Source: an uncultured Bacteroidota bacterium (GTDB taxonomy: Bacteria; Bacteroidota; Bacteroidia; Flavobacteriales; Flavobacteriaceae). Taken from it: 64,000 nucleotides of DNA. The notes beneath the pieces are model-generated. The model made no database searches. It was not told the origin of the DNA and was given only the letters and a program-made list of their open reading frames with translations. Position 1 is the first letter of the stretch, and the number at the start of each line of letters is the position of its first letter. This document shows positions 9,556 to 20,247 of the stretch, piece by piece. Location of the stretch: the NCBI GenBank assembly GCA_902520835.1, contig CABYPD010000006.1, forward strand, positions 1 through 64,000. Reading direction: 5' to 3'. The translations under genes and the position numbers were made by a program.

Positions 9556-10734
9556 TTACATTTTTTGATCTAAGTGTTTTCCAGTTTCTATGTGCATAAA
9601 ATCAGGAACATATTTTTTAATTACAGTTACTATGTCTGACTTTTGAGAATTTGGATTATTAAACACACTCTCAAAATCTGCCTGTATATCTTCAAAAGAG
9701 ATTTTGATTTCTGGGGTATTTATGAATCCTAAAGAATCATACGTATTAATCTCATAATCTTCCTCTTCAGTATAGAACTCTTCATATATTTTTTCTCCTG
9801 AAGTATCCGTCTTGAAAAAATAAATTGGATATTTTTTAGGATTATTATCAAAATTAAATTCTTTAGCTTCTTTTTCTGAATGAACCAATACAGGTTGATA
9901 TCCATTCTCTTTTAAAAAATCTAGAGCAATCTCTTTAAAATATATCTGATCATTATGAAAATCTAATTTGGGAAAGAAAATATTTCCTGATTCTCCTAAA
10001 AACGTAGCCAATAAACATATTTGTCCTGATTGTTCTGGGGTGACAAAAAAACGTTTGATATCATCTGGACAAGACAGGGGTTGTTTCTTGTTTAATCTGT
10101 ATATAAACCCATCTAATAAACTTCCATTGGAAAAAGCAACATTGGCAAACCGGGCTGTTGAAACTCTGAAATAATCTTTCTTTGATAAAATTAATTTTTC
10201 CATTAAACTTTTAGATGCTCCCATAATATTCACAGGGTTAGCTGCTTTATCTGTAGAGACACTAAAAAAGTATTTTGGTGGGTTTAACTCACAAAGATTT
10301 AAAAGCTTGATTGCTCCATATACATTGTTCTTAATTAAAGCTTCAACAGAAATTTTGTCTTTTTCCGAACGCACATGTTTATGAGCTGAAAAGTTTGCGA
10401 CAACTTGCCAAGTATCAGAATTGAAAATCTTATCGAAAGTATCACTTAATAAATTTACTGGATAGGTTATGTATTCAGGGCTATAATCTAATAAATTAGA
10501 GCTTCTAAGATCTCTTGTTAATTCGGTTAAACCATTTTCGTTAATATCTACGACAGTTATCTTTGAGGGTTTATGTTTCAATATTTGTTTGATATAACTA
10601 GAACCTATTGTTCCAGCACCACCAATAACTAAAATATTTTGATCACAAATTTTATTTAATAAAATATTTTTGCTTTCAGCTATATCTCTATCAAAGCTTA
10701 TCTTTTTATAAAAGGCTTTTTCAAATTGTTTCAT
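9556..10734 (-). CDS. Polysaccharide biosynthesis SDR, UDP-GlcNAc 4,6-dehydratase/CapD-like
   Basis: ILVIGGAGTIGSSYIKQIL, FSVSTDKAANPVNIMGASKSLMEKLIL, RFANVAFSNGSLLDGFIYRL. Confidence 0.85.
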   Translation of the reverse strand: MKQFEKAFYKKISFDRDIAESKNILLNKICDQNILVIGGAGTIGSSYIKQILKHKPSKITVVDINENGLTELTRDLRSSNLLDYSPEYITYPVNLLSDTFDKIFNSDTWQVVANFSAHKHVRSEKDKISVEALIKNNVYGAIKLLNLCELNPPKYFFSVSTDKAANPVNIMGASKSLMEKLILSKKDYFRVSTARFANVAFSNGSLLDGFIYRLNKKQPLSCPDDIKRFFVTPEQSGQICLLATFLGESGNIFFPKLDFHNDQIYFKEIALDFLKENGYQPVLVHSEKEAKEFNFDNNPKKYPIYFFKTDTSGEKIYEEFYTEEEDYEINTYDSLGFINTPEIKISFEDIQADFESVFNNPNSQKSDIVTVIKKYVPDFMHIETGKHLDQKM

Positions 10735-10808
10735 TTTGTTGTTTTTATTGACTATCCATAATATGAATGAAGTCTGATTTATTTTTTAAAAATATATTTA
10801 TATGTTAA

Positions 10809-11732
10809 TTAAAATGAAATTAGTGTTTTTTTAATTCCTTCTCTTGAAGATATAGGTAATTTTTTCTGAATTGCATTTTTTATTTTTAAATTAGACACTT
10901 CGTAATTTTCGGTTAGTTTTCCAAGTCTTTCAGAATTTATTGGTAAAGGTAAAAAGTCTCCCACTTTAGCTATAAATCTTATAAGCAACTTAGGAACTTT
11001 TAAAATTCGAGTAGGTTTACATAATATTTCAGACATCATTTGCACCAAATTAATAGTTGATAATGAAATATCATCAGCAATGTTATAAATTCCAGATTCT
11101 ATTTTAGAGTTATCAATCAACTCTTTAATAACAAAACACAAATTATCTACAGAAACAAAGGATCTTTTATTTACATATCTTCCAAATGGGTAAGGAATAC
11201 CCTTTGAAACAAAACTATATAATAAATTTAGGTTTCCTTGGTTGTTAGGACCATGAATCATACAAGGTCTTAATATATAAACCCTTTTGTTTTTAGGTAT
11301 TTCCTTTGATAAGATATATACTTCTGCAGCTAACTTAGATTTTCCATAAACCGTTTTAGGATTAGGAATTACATCTTCTGTTAAAACACCGTTTACAACA
11401 TCTGCTACAGCTTTCACAGAACTCATATAAATAAAAATTTCACAATCACTAACTAAAAACTGATCAAATAACCTCTTTGTTAACTCAGTATTTACTTCAA
11501 AATAATCATTATCCTCAGAAGTATTTTTTAAATCGTGGGCTTTTCCAGCTAGATGAATACAGCTTTTTGCATTATTCAATTTATCTAAGCTAAGTTGATT
11601 ATAAGAAATTTCGCTATCAATTGGGTTTCTAGAAACCCCCAATACCGATTTATTTATCTTTTTAAAAAAGTTGGTTAGGTTTAAACCTACAAATCCTTTA
11701 TTTCCAGTAATAATATGTGTATTATTTTTCAC
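10809..11732 (-). CDS. NAD-dependent epimerase/dehydratase, polysaccharide locus
   Basis: ITGNKGFVGLNLTNFF, HLAGKAHD, YGKSKLAAE, LRPCMIHGPNNQGNL. Confidence 0.85.
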   Translation of the reverse strand: MKNNTHIITGNKGFVGLNLTNFFKKINKSVLGVSRNPIDSEISYNQLSLDKLNNAKSCIHLAGKAHDLKNTSEDNDYFEVNTELTKRLFDQFLVSDCEIFIYMSSVKAVADVVNGVLTEDVIPNPKTVYGKSKLAAEVYILSKEIPKNKRVYILRPCMIHGPNNQGNLNLLYSFVSKGIPYPFGRYVNKRSFVSVDNLCFVIKELIDNSKIESGIYNIADDISLSTINLVQMMSEILCKPTRILKVPKLLIRFIAKVGDFLPLPINSERLGKLTENYEVSNLKIKNAIQKKLPISSREGIKKTLISF

Positions 11733-11869
11733 TCTTAAATATTAGAAAATTTAATATAATCTCCTGAAATAATATTTTATTTCAAAATCTTTTTTAATTT
11801 CTTTAGCTTATTCAAAACCATCCAATAAAGCTTCAAATTTTTATTGAGTGGAAAAAGGTTAGGTATTAT

Positions 11870-12679
11870 TTATTTGGACATAAATAAAAATGATCCACGA
11901 GCTAAATTAGAAAACACTAATTGAAAATTATTATCAAATAAAACATTAAAACAATCCACAACAGTATCTTCATTCCCTCTTTCTGGACCACAGTCTATGG
12001 CAATGTATTCAATTCGATTTAAAACGTTTAATGCTCCTTCTAAAACTTCTGGTTCATATCCTTCTGCTTCAATTTTAAATAGTTTTATTCTAGATAAATT
12101 ATTTTGTTTCAAAAAACTTTCTAAACTTTGACTTTGTTTTTTAATCTTTTTTGAAAAAGAATCAGGCTTGAAAGCACTACTATCGGCATCTTCAGAGCTT
12201 AAATAAAAATCTAAGTCTTGGTCTTTTGCAGATAAGAGGATATCGTAGACATAGCTTTTCGAATGGTTATTATTTAGAATACAAGTTTTATTAATATTTG
12301 GGTCGGGTTCTATTGCATGATAATACCCATTAAAATTGACACTTCTTAAATACAAACCAAGTTCACCTATGTTTGCTCCACAATCAATCACAACATCATT
12401 ATCGTTCAGAGCTATTTTATCAATTCCATAGGCAGCGGCTAAACCATTAATTCTATTAAGCAGACCCTCATGATAAAATCTAAATCTTTTTAAAATCACA
12501 ATTTTCAGCGAATATGCCCCTTCCGAAACTAATTTACTTTTCAAAAAGAATTTAGTTTTACTCCTTTTTATAATTGGCAAAATTATATATGAAACTACAA
12601 CTAAACCAACTTTGTTTGAATACAAAATTCTTAGGATTATTCGGGATATAAAATTGGTAATTCTATTAACTATTTTCAA
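11870..12679 (-). CDS. FkbM family methyltransferase (possibly C-terminally truncated)
   Basis: DVVIDCGANIGELGLYLR, YHAIEPDPNINKTC, LFKIEAEGYEPEVLEGA. Confidence 0.85.
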   Translation of the reverse strand: MKIVNRITNFISRIILRILYSNKVGLVVVSYIILPIIKRSKTKFFLKSKLVSEGAYSLKIVILKRFRFYHEGLLNRINGLAAAYGIDKIALNDNDVVIDCGANIGELGLYLRSVNFNGYYHAIEPDPNINKTCILNNNHSKSYVYDILLSAKDQDLDFYLSSEDADSSAFKPDSFSKKIKKQSQSLESFLKQNNLSRIKLFKIEAEGYEPEVLEGALNVLNRIEYIAIDCGPERGNEDTVVDCFNVLFDNNFQLVFSNLARGSFLFMSK

Positions 12680-13546
12680 TTATTTAAGATTACTTATTGA
12701 ATATTGAAATGTGCCGTTTGAGAGCTTCTTTAGAATATCTTTATCAATCAATTTAGATTGAAGCAATAAAGATTCATTTTTAACATTAAATATAACTTCA
12801 CCATCTATTTTCTGACCAGGTCCGCATGGAGTTTTACCACAAATAAGATTACTTTTTTTTCTACTGATAAATTCCAACAAAATAACATTTCTAAAACCTG
12901 ATGTTTTCAAGTATACCCCTCTATGAAATAAATTTGTGTCAAAAATGGTAATAACATCTTTCTTATGTTTTAGTAGTTTTGTTTTTGCATTAGAAATGGA
13001 TTCAGATATATTAAAATATCTTTTAAACTCACTAATTATTTTAAATTTGTAAGGCTTTAAATGAGATTTAGGAACAACTTCAGTTACAGGAGCGCTTTCT
13101 GATACATCAATTCCAATATAGCATTTAAAACGATGTCCTACATTGTCATCATGCCAAGACCCAGAAATATTTTCGCCAATAATTAATTCTTTTTTAAACC
13201 AATAATAGATATCATCTAATCTAGCATCTTCACCCAAATAATCAAAAATAATTTGTTCAAATTTTTCACTAGATAAAATTGTTTTTAATACACTTTCATC
13301 GATTTCTCTAGAAATCCAGCTTCCTGAATTATTGTATTTTATTTTGTTTGAGTTAATCGATTTTTGAGCGATTTGAGATATTGAAGATCCAAAAATTTCT
13401 TTAGCATCAAATTGTCCCCAGCCTTCTTGAATCATTGAAGAATTACTTTTATTTATTATATCGCGATCAATAGATCTGATGATATTAGAAACATATATCT
13501 TCTGAAAAGCATTTACTATAAAATTCTTTAATCGACTTAAGAGCAT
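12680..13546 (-). CDS. Phytanoyl-CoA dioxygenase (PhyH)-like 2-oxoglutarate/Fe(II) oxygenase
   Basis: SWHDDNVGH (HxD), TEVVPKSHL, DVITIFDTNLFHRGVYLKTSGFRNVILLEF (distal His/Arg). Confidence 0.7.
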   Translation of the reverse strand: MLLSRLKNFIVNAFQKIYVSNIIRSIDRDIINKSNSSMIQEGWGQFDAKEIFGSSISQIAQKSINSNKIKYNNSGSWISREIDESVLKTILSSEKFEQIIFDYLGEDARLDDIYYWFKKELIIGENISGSWHDDNVGHRFKCYIGIDVSESAPVTEVVPKSHLKPYKFKIISEFKRYFNISESISNAKTKLLKHKKDVITIFDTNLFHRGVYLKTSGFRNVILLEFISRKKSNLICGKTPCGPGQKIDGEVIFNVKNESLLLQSKLIDKDILKKLSNGTFQYSISNLK

Positions 13547-13572
13547 GTTTTTTCATTTAACAAATTAAAGTG

Positions 13573-13580
13573 CAAATATA
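13573..13580 (-). promoter_or_regulatory. Candidate Bacteroidetes -7 element (TATATTTG) upstream of the PhyH-like gene
   Basis: TAnnTTTG match; shares TAnnTTTGCAC with the metK candidate. Confidence 0.3.
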
Positions 13581-13657
13581 TTAATACTTTCATAGGATTA
13601 TAAAATTTAATTACTAACATATTTGTTTGGTATTGAAAATCGAATAAGTTGATAACT

Positions 13658-14215
13658 TTAAAATTTAAAATGGGAATCTAAATCCCTAAAGGATGGTAAC
13701 CTTTTATCTTTTTCTGATAATCGAAATTCATCAAAAGATAAACCCCAATCTATACTCAACTCTTTATCATCATATCGAATTCCTGCATCAAATTCTGGCG
13801 CATAGACATTGTCTACTTTGTAAGCAAAAATAGCACTCTCACTTAAAACGGAAAATCCGTGTGCAAAACCTCTAGGAACAAATAATTGTCTTTTATTATT
13901 TTCTGACAATTCTACAGCCACGTGTTTGCCATAGGAAGGAGACCCTTTTCTTATATCTACAGCTACATCCATCACTCTACCTTCAATACATCTTACTAAC
14001 TTAGCTTGACTATATGGTGGTTTTTGAAAATGCAATCCTCTTAAAACTCCTCTAAATGATTTTGATTCGTTGTCTTGAATAAATTTTATCGGATATATAT
14101 TTTCTTCAAACTTATGCAGATTAAAAGACTCTGAAAAGTACCCTCTACTATCACCATAAACTGAAGGTTCGATAATAAAAACATCCTTTATTTTTGTATT
14201 AATAAACTTCATCAC
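13658..14215 (-). CDS. rfbC: dTDP-4-dehydrorhamnose 3,5-epimerase
   Basis: [57 protein letters not shown]. Confidence 0.96.
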   Translation of the reverse strand: MMKFINTKIKDVFIIEPSVYGDSRGYFSESFNLHKFEENIYPIKFIQDNESKSFRGVLRGLHFQKPPYSQAKLVRCIEGRVMDVAVDIRKGSPSYGKHVAVELSENNKRQLFVPRGFAHGFSVLSESAIFAYKVDNVYAPEFDAGIRYDDKELSIDWGLSFDEFRLSEKDKRLPSFRDLDSHFKF

Positions 14216-15084
14216 TTACTAATTAATTTTAACAGATATTCACCGTATGAACTTTTTATCAAGCGTTGTGCTAATTTTTGTAATTGAATAGCATCTATAA
14301 ACTTTTTTCTGTAAGCTATTTCCTCAAGACAAGCTACTTTTAATCCTTTTCTTTTTTCAATAGACTTTACAAATTGTCCAGCTTCTAATAAAGAATCATG
14401 TGTTCCTGTATCTAACCATGCAAATCCTCTACCTAATAACACTACTTTTAAATTATTATTTTTTAAATAAACTTGATTTACGTTAGTTATTTCTAACTCA
14501 CCACGATCAGAAGGTTGAATCGTTTTGGCAATTTCTACCACATCGTTTGTATAAAAATACAAACCTACAACGGCATAATTTGACTTTGGATTTTTAGGTT
14601 TTTCGTCAATAGAAATTACATTTCCTTTGTTGTCAAATTCGGCAACTCCAAAACGTTGAGGATCATTTACGTAATATCCGAATACGGTTGACTTACCTTT
14701 AGAAACGTTTTTTTTAGCATTTCTTAACATCCCTGTAAAACCCGAACCGTAAAAAATATTATCTCCCAATAACAAACACACATCATCAGATCCAATAAAT
14801 TCCTCCCCAATAATAAAAGCTTGCGCCAAACCGTCTGGGCTTGGTTGTTCTTTATAAAATAATTTCAATCCAATTTCAGAACCATCCCCTAGTAAATTCT
14901 TATAATTTGGAAGATCTGTTGGTGAAGAGATTATTAAAATCTCTTGAATATCTGCCAGCATTAGTACTGACAATGGATAATAAATCATTGGTTTATCGTA
15001 CACAGGTAATAACTGCTTTGATAATCCTATGGTTATTGGGTATAGACGTGTACCATTACCTCCCGCTAATATTATGCCTTTCAT
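14212..15084 (-). CDS. rfbA: Glucose-1-phosphate thymidylyltransferase
   Basis: [57 protein letters not shown]. Confidence 0.97.
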   Translation of the reverse strand: MKGIILAGGNGTRLYPITIGLSKQLLPVYDKPMIYYPLSVLMLADIQEILIISSPTDLPNYKNLLGDGSEIGLKLFYKEQPSPDGLAQAFIIGEEFIGSDDVCLLLGDNIFYGSGFTGMLRNAKKNVSKGKSTVFGYYVNDPQRFGVAEFDNKGNVISIDEKPKNPKSNYAVVGLYFYTNDVVEIAKTIQPSDRGELEITNVNQVYLKNNNLKVVLLGRGFAWLDTGTHDSLLEAGQFVKSIEKRKGLKVACLEEIAYRKKFIDAIQLQKLAQRLIKSSYGEYLLKLISK

Positions 15085-15214
15085 TAATTTATATCTTTTA
15101 AATTAATCTCCTAGTTTTTGGACTTTTAAAATTAGTCATTTAAAAATATGTATTTATTAAGTGCTATAATTTAATTACAAACTGTCATTTATCTTAACGA
15201 ATACTTCATAAATA

Positions 15215-16255
15215 TTATTTAATTGGATGTGTCCAATTATTTGAATGTTCTTCAAAAAATAATTCTTCTAGCCAACCAGTGATGGAAAGACTATTGTAAA
15301 GATTATCATTTATATCTTCATAATCATATTCAAAAAAATATTTGTCAATTTGAATATTTTTTCTGTCAATTATCAATATATTATTAGGATTATAAAAAGA
15401 ATATTTTTTTATTTCTGAATTCGTTGTTATTAATTTTTTTTTTGCTCCAATGGCTTCAATCGTACGCATGGTTAACCCTTTTTGACCCGGGTGATGTATA
15501 TCTAAAATCACATTAGACTTTTTGTACAATAAACAAATTTCTTTCTTAGATAAGCTGCCAAAACTTAATTTTTTATAATCAAATTTTTTAAAACTTTTAT
15601 CAAATAATTTTTTGTACAGATAAACTAATCTTCCATGCACATAATAATAACAAAACATTTTTAAATCGTTTCTTGTACACCATTGTGAAATTTCATTACT
15701 AATATTATATCTGTCAGAATGTACTGTACCTAAAAACAAAAGATCATAATTATTATTTATACTATCATATTTTGTAATTTCTTTGTAGGCATCCAAAAAA
15801 AATAATGGTCTAAACCCAATCTCATAATTAAAAGCATCATCTGAGTCAAATGTAAATTTTTTATCAAAATATTTTAGAATACTTGTGGGGTGACTATGAT
15901 TGGCAAAGGAATCCCAAGTATAAAAAATAAAAAAACATTCATTATGTATTTTCTTAAATTCTTCAAGAAAAAATGCAGGTACTACTTCTCCTCTATTGAC
16001 TAATAAAAAATCGTATTTTTTATTTTTAGTTTGTTTGAGTATTTTTTTGTAATAATTATCGATTCTACTCTGATAAATACTTCTTTTTAAGCGTATTATT
16101 CCCTTAGTAAAATCACTATTTGAAGGTCTTTCATCAAAATAATCAACTCTAGCGCCAAATTCTTTTAGTTTTTTTATAATCTCATTTTCTAAATTAAAAG
16201 TTTGGACAGAAAAAAAAATAATATTTTTTCCAAAAATTTTTTGATCAAGCATCAT
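15215..16255 (-). CDS. Glycosyltransferase-like protein (CgeB-like C-terminus)
   Basis: LFLGTVHSDRYNI, VILDIHHPGQKGLTMRTIEAIGAKKKLITTN. Confidence 0.65.
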   Translation of the reverse strand: MMLDQKIFGKNIIFFSVQTFNLENEIIKKLKEFGARVDYFDERPSNSDFTKGIIRLKRSIYQSRIDNYYKKILKQTKNKKYDFLLVNRGEVVPAFFLEEFKKIHNECFFIFYTWDSFANHSHPTSILKYFDKKFTFDSDDAFNYEIGFRPLFFLDAYKEITKYDSINNNYDLLFLGTVHSDRYNISNEISQWCTRNDLKMFCYYYVHGRLVYLYKKLFDKSFKKFDYKKLSFGSLSKKEICLLYKKSNVILDIHHPGQKGLTMRTIEAIGAKKKLITTNSEIKKYSFYNPNNILIIDRKNIQIDKYFFEYDYEDINDNLYNSLSITGWLEELFFEEHSNNWTHPIK

Positions 16256-17388
16256 TTCAATAATCCTTTTTTCTTCATTTCAGCTAAAGATACTGAAAGT
16301 AAGTCTTTTTCTATTTTTTGTGACAATACCCATTTAGTGAAATTTGAAATACCTTCTTCAAAAAATACTTTAGGTTCAAACCCTAAAACTCGATTAATTT
16401 TTGTTAAATCAGCGTAATTATGCCTAATATCTCCCAATCTAAATTTTCCTGAAATGATGATTGGCACATCAATATGATAGGCATTTATTAAAGTTTTTGC
16501 AACCGTTAAGACATCAACGGCAATTCCTGTCCCTACATTAAAAACCTGCCCATTAGCTTCTTCTTTTTCAATACCAAGAATCGTTGCCGCCACTACATCT
16601 TCGATGTATACAAAATCTCTAGATTCTTTTCCATCCTCAAAAATTTGAATTTTATTACCATTTCTTATTTGAGTTGAAAAAATTGATAAAATACCAGTAT
16701 AAGGATTAGACAATGATTGACCTGGACCGTATACGTTTTGATATCTAAAAGCTACTGGTGCGATATCTATAGTAGGACAAACAGTCATAACCATTTGTTC
16801 CTGATTTTGCTTAGTAATACCATAAACTGATGAAGGATGTATTTTCGACTCTTCATCTGTTGCGACTAAGGTTAAATCTGATTTTCCTTCATATTTAATT
16901 TCGAAGTTACCATTCAGCATCTCGCCTTCTAATCTATGATTTGGGTATATAGCTCCCAATTCTTGATGTATGTATTTTCCTTCTCCATAAATTGAACGAG
17001 ACGAAGCAATCACTATCTTCTTAACGTTATGTTTACTATTTGCTAAAATATCTAACATAATAGCAGTACCTTTTATATTTACTTCTGTATACTTTTCTAT
17101 ACAATACATTGATTGGCCTGTCCCTGTTTCAGCTGCTAAATGCACAATTACATCCTGATTTTCTAAAGATTTTATCCAATCTTTTCGGGAAGTAACAGAA
17201 CCCTTAATAAAAGTAACTTTATCTTTAATACTTTTATATAATTGAGATGTGTTTTCAGGATCAATTCCATGTATTTGAGTTGATAAATTATCTAAAACTG
17301 TAATTTTATATCCTTTATTAAGTAATGATAAAGCTAAATTACTTCCAATAAACCCTGCTCCTCCTGTTATTAAAATATTTTCCATCAA
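16252..17388 (-). CDS. NAD-dependent epimerase, dTDP-L-rhamnose 4-epimerase-like
   Basis: ILITGGAGFIGSNLALSLL, HLAAETGTGQSMYCIEKYTEVNIKGTA, SSRSIYGEGKY, YRYQNVYGPGQSLSNPYTGIL-type motifs. Confidence 0.75.
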   Translation of the reverse strand: MMENILITGGAGFIGSNLALSLLNKGYKITVLDNLSTQIHGIDPENTSQLYKSIKDKVTFIKGSVTSRKDWIKSLENQDVIVHLAAETGTGQSMYCIEKYTEVNIKGTAIMLDILANSKHNVKKIVIASSRSIYGEGKYIHQELGAIYPNHRLEGEMLNGNFEIKYEGKSDLTLVATDEESKIHPSSVYGITKQNQEQMVMTVCPTIDIAPVAFRYQNVYGPGQSLSNPYTGILSIFSTQIRNGNKIQIFEDGKESRDFVYIEDVVAATILGIEKEEANGQVFNVGTGIAVDVLTVAKTLINAYHIDVPIIISGKFRLGDIRHNYADLTKINRVLGFEPKVFFEEGISNFTKWVLSQKIEKDLLSVSLAEMKKKGLLK

Positions 17389-17389
17389 C

Positions 17390-17977
17390 TTATTTAATAT
17401 TTTCCCATTTTTGAGATTTAAAATTATATTTTTTTATTGGTTTTGCAGGAGCGCCTACTGCAATAACAAAACAAGGTAAATTTCTTGATACTACTGAGTT
17501 CGCGCCTACAATTGTCCCCTTTCCTATTACTACCCCTGGCAATACCGTGACAGATTCGCCTAACCACACATTATCTTCAATTATAACCTCACTATTGTGT
17601 AACAGTCTCAAACCTGGTGGGGTATTGGGATCACTATCATTTTCATTTCCGGAGTATGAACCATGACTGGTATCAGAAATATAAATTTTACTAGCCATTA
17701 ATACATTATTTCCAATAATAACACGATTAGATGCTGTGATATGAACGAAATCATTTAATTCTACATTGGAACCAAAAGTTAGATTAATATTTTTTGAAGA
17801 ACCATACGCTTCAATTCTACAATTTTTTCCTGTTGTTAAATTGCTGCCAAAATCGATTTTATGCTTATTTCGGATATCAATAGGTAAACGAATTAGCCTG
17901 GCCTTTTTAAAAAATATTTTTGTATAAACAAAGCAAAAGGAAATATAAATAAAGTTTAGAAAAGAGCGTTTGATCAT
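17390..17977 (-). CDS. Hexapeptide-repeat acyltransferase (WcaF/CysE-like)
   Basis: VIIEDNVWLGESVTVLPGVVIGKGTIVGANSVVSRNLPCFVIAVGAPAKPIKKY. Confidence 0.9.
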   Translation of the reverse strand: MIKRSFLNFIYISFCFVYTKIFFKKARLIRLPIDIRNKHKIDFGSNLTTGKNCRIEAYGSSKNINLTFGSNVELNDFVHITASNRVIIGNNVLMASKIYISDTSHGSYSGNENDSDPNTPPGLRLLHNSEVIIEDNVWLGESVTVLPGVVIGKGTIVGANSVVSRNLPCFVIAVGAPAKPIKKYNFKSQKWENIK

Positions 17978-17985
17978 AATTTGTA

Positions 17986-19035
17986 TTATAAAGAATTATA
18001 TATTGATTTATGTTTCTCATAAGACTTATCCCAACTAAATCTCTTTGCATTATTTAAAGCATTATTTTGATAATTATCATAATCTGAAGATAATTTTTCG
18101 TATTTATCTAGAAATTCATCAAAGGTAAAATCATCAAGCAAAAGGTTTTTAACAGGTGAAATTTCAGGGATTGAAGACCTATTTCTAGCAATTACAGGGC
18201 AACCTGACTTCATTGCTTCAACGACAGGTAATCCAAACCCCTCATAATCAGAAGGGTAAATTAATGCAAACGCAGAGTTATACAATTCATTGAGTTCATT
18301 GTTACTAATATCAGTAAAAACTTTATATTTTAAATTTTTAAATGAAGAAATGTAGGATTGTTCGTCGACATTTAATTTGGCTCCGACAATAAAAAAATCC
18401 ATGTCTTTTAGAAGGGAAACTGCTTTTACCGACCAACGAAAATTCTTGTATGTAAATCTAGATCCGACAAACATAATATAATTTTTTCGTGTATAATTCA
18501 TATGATTATAATCTTCGGAAACTCCATTATGAATAACAGATACTTTATTTGGATTTACATTTGGGAAAAAATTAAGTAAATCATTCTTTGTAGATTTTGA
18601 AACACATATAATAGATTCGGCGTGCGACAACGAAATTTTTTTACGACATTTATTATAATATTTTCTTAAAGCATTAAAATAAAGCTCTGGAATAAAGTCA
18701 TGAATTGTTAAAACATTTTTGGAATTTCTAGAATCCAAAATACGATAATAACTTGAGTGAAAAATAAATTTTTCTTTACCAAATAAATTAAGTGGCTTTC
18801 TAAATCTTTCAAAATATCTATCAATTAATTTAGGTGAAATACCTTTTTTAAGTCTATCACGACAATATAATTGATACAAACTATTGTGCACTTTCGATGT
18901 GTGATTCAAATCTTTAAAATTGAAATCATCCTTACTAGCTCTGGAAAGAATCTCAAACCAATAGGTTGAACCACCACCATATCCTTGTAGTGAAAATATC
19001 AGATTGTCAAATAATAGATTTTTAGTTTTTGCCAT
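17986..19035 (-). CDS. Glycosyltransferase family 4
   Basis: LTIHDFIPELYF, ICVSKSTKNDLLNFFP, VIHNGVSEDY, YPSDYEGFGLPVVEAMKSGCPVIARNRSSIPEI. Confidence 0.92.
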   Translation of the reverse strand: MAKTKNLLFDNLIFSLQGYGGGSTYWFEILSRASKDDFNFKDLNHTSKVHNSLYQLYCRDRLKKGISPKLIDRYFERFRKPLNLFGKEKFIFHSSYYRILDSRNSKNVLTIHDFIPELYFNALRKYYNKCRKKISLSHAESIICVSKSTKNDLLNFFPNVNPNKVSVIHNGVSEDYNHMNYTRKNYIMFVGSRFTYKNFRWSVKAVSLLKDMDFFIVGAKLNVDEQSYISSFKNLKYKVFTDISNNELNELYNSAFALIYPSDYEGFGLPVVEAMKSGCPVIARNRSSIPEISPVKNLLLDDFTFDEFLDKYEKLSSDYDNYQNNALNNAKRFSWDKSYEKHKSIYNSL

Positions 19036-19064
19036 AATTAGTTAAAATAAAAAACGGATATAAC

Positions 19065-20204
19065 TTATTTAGGTTTAAATCTAGGTTTTATTCGATAATG
19101 ATAATCATTAAGCCTTAAAAGTATAAGTACAAAAAGATACGGAGGCTGTTCAATACGGCTAGTAAGTGGAATTGTAACTCCAATATAAATCAATAAAAAT
19201 AATATAGAATAAAAACTGCTTAAGTTCTTAACAATATAACACTGTTTAAGACATAAATACCACATAACAGTAAAAGTCAAGCCTCCAAATACACTTCCAA
19301 AATCAATAATATAAGGGCGAAACGCAGTTCCTAGATTAAATTTTCCAACATATAAATATTCATCAACATTTTTAAATTCTGTAATTTGCAAAGTTTGTAA
19401 AATTGAACCGAAAATGTTGCTTGTAGCATCATTGATAAAATTGTTTTCTATTATTAGAGATAAATTATCAAAATTGACTAAAAAGTATCCAAAAAACCAT
19501 ATCAAAGCTCCATAATCTCCTTTAGCCTCACCGTACTCAGAGATATCAAAATCAACTCCTTGTCTTAAATTACCAAAATAAATAAAAACAAATAATAAAA
19601 TAAAAAGATAATAGGATAACTTAAAAATGTGATGGGGCTTTATGTTTCTTGTCAAAATAAAATAAAAAATTATGTAAAGCATTATTTCCAACAAAAAACT
19701 TCTTGAAACAACTAATACACAATACATTAAAATACAGCTAATTATAATTAAATCTGAAGAACTAATTTTTTGTTTAACAGTACATCTGCCTAGTATTACT
19801 AAAACTTTAAATCTAAAATAAATTTCTGTTAAAACATGAACATATTTAACTCCCCAATCTAATCTTGCAAAATTTGCATTTCCTGAAAATAGAGGGGGAG
19901 TATTAATTAAACACTGAATTACAAAAAATAAATAAAGCCCATAAAAAATAAAGTCAATTGAATTATTTGTCGAGTTTACGTATAAAGAGTTATTTTTCTT
20001 ATATTTTTTCAAAAAATAATAAGGAATCAATAAACATAGCGGAAGGTATACTAGAATGATTAATTGAGACTTTATTGGCCAACTAGTCTGAAGGTATGAT
20101 ATGTCTAATCTACTTAAAGATGCAAGAAGAAAAAATAATAAAGAAGTAAAAAAAACTAGTTTTTTTAAATACTTATTTCTATTTAAGATTATAGATTTTT
20201 TCAA
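19065..20204 (-). CDS. Multi-pass membrane protein, Wzy-like polymerase
   Basis: Many hydrophobic segments; position among Wzx and GTs. Confidence 0.65.
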   Translation of the reverse strand: MKKSIILNRNKYLKKLVFFTSLLFFLLASLSRLDISYLQTSWPIKSQLIILVYLPLCLLIPYYFLKKYKKNNSLYVNSTNNSIDFIFYGLYLFFVIQCLINTPPLFSGNANFARLDWGVKYVHVLTEIYFRFKVLVILGRCTVKQKISSSDLIIISCILMYCVLVVSRSFLLEIMLYIIFYFILTRNIKPHHIFKLSYYLFILLFVFIYFGNLRQGVDFDISEYGEAKGDYGALIWFFGYFLVNFDNLSLIIENNFINDATSNIFGSILQTLQITEFKNVDEYLYVGKFNLGTAFRPYIIDFGSVFGGLTFTVMWYLCLKQCYIVKNLSSFYSILFLLIYIGVTIPLTSRIEQPPYLFVLILLRLNDYHYRIKPRFKPK

Positions 20205-20247
20205 ATTATGTATTTTTTAACTGTACAACATTAATTTATTTTTGAAA

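Noticed and set aside
9152-16417. Plus-strand ORFs at 9152, 9968, 14841 and 16202
   Set aside because: Antisense to sugar transferase, CapD-like, rfbA and epimerase genes; no independent support.
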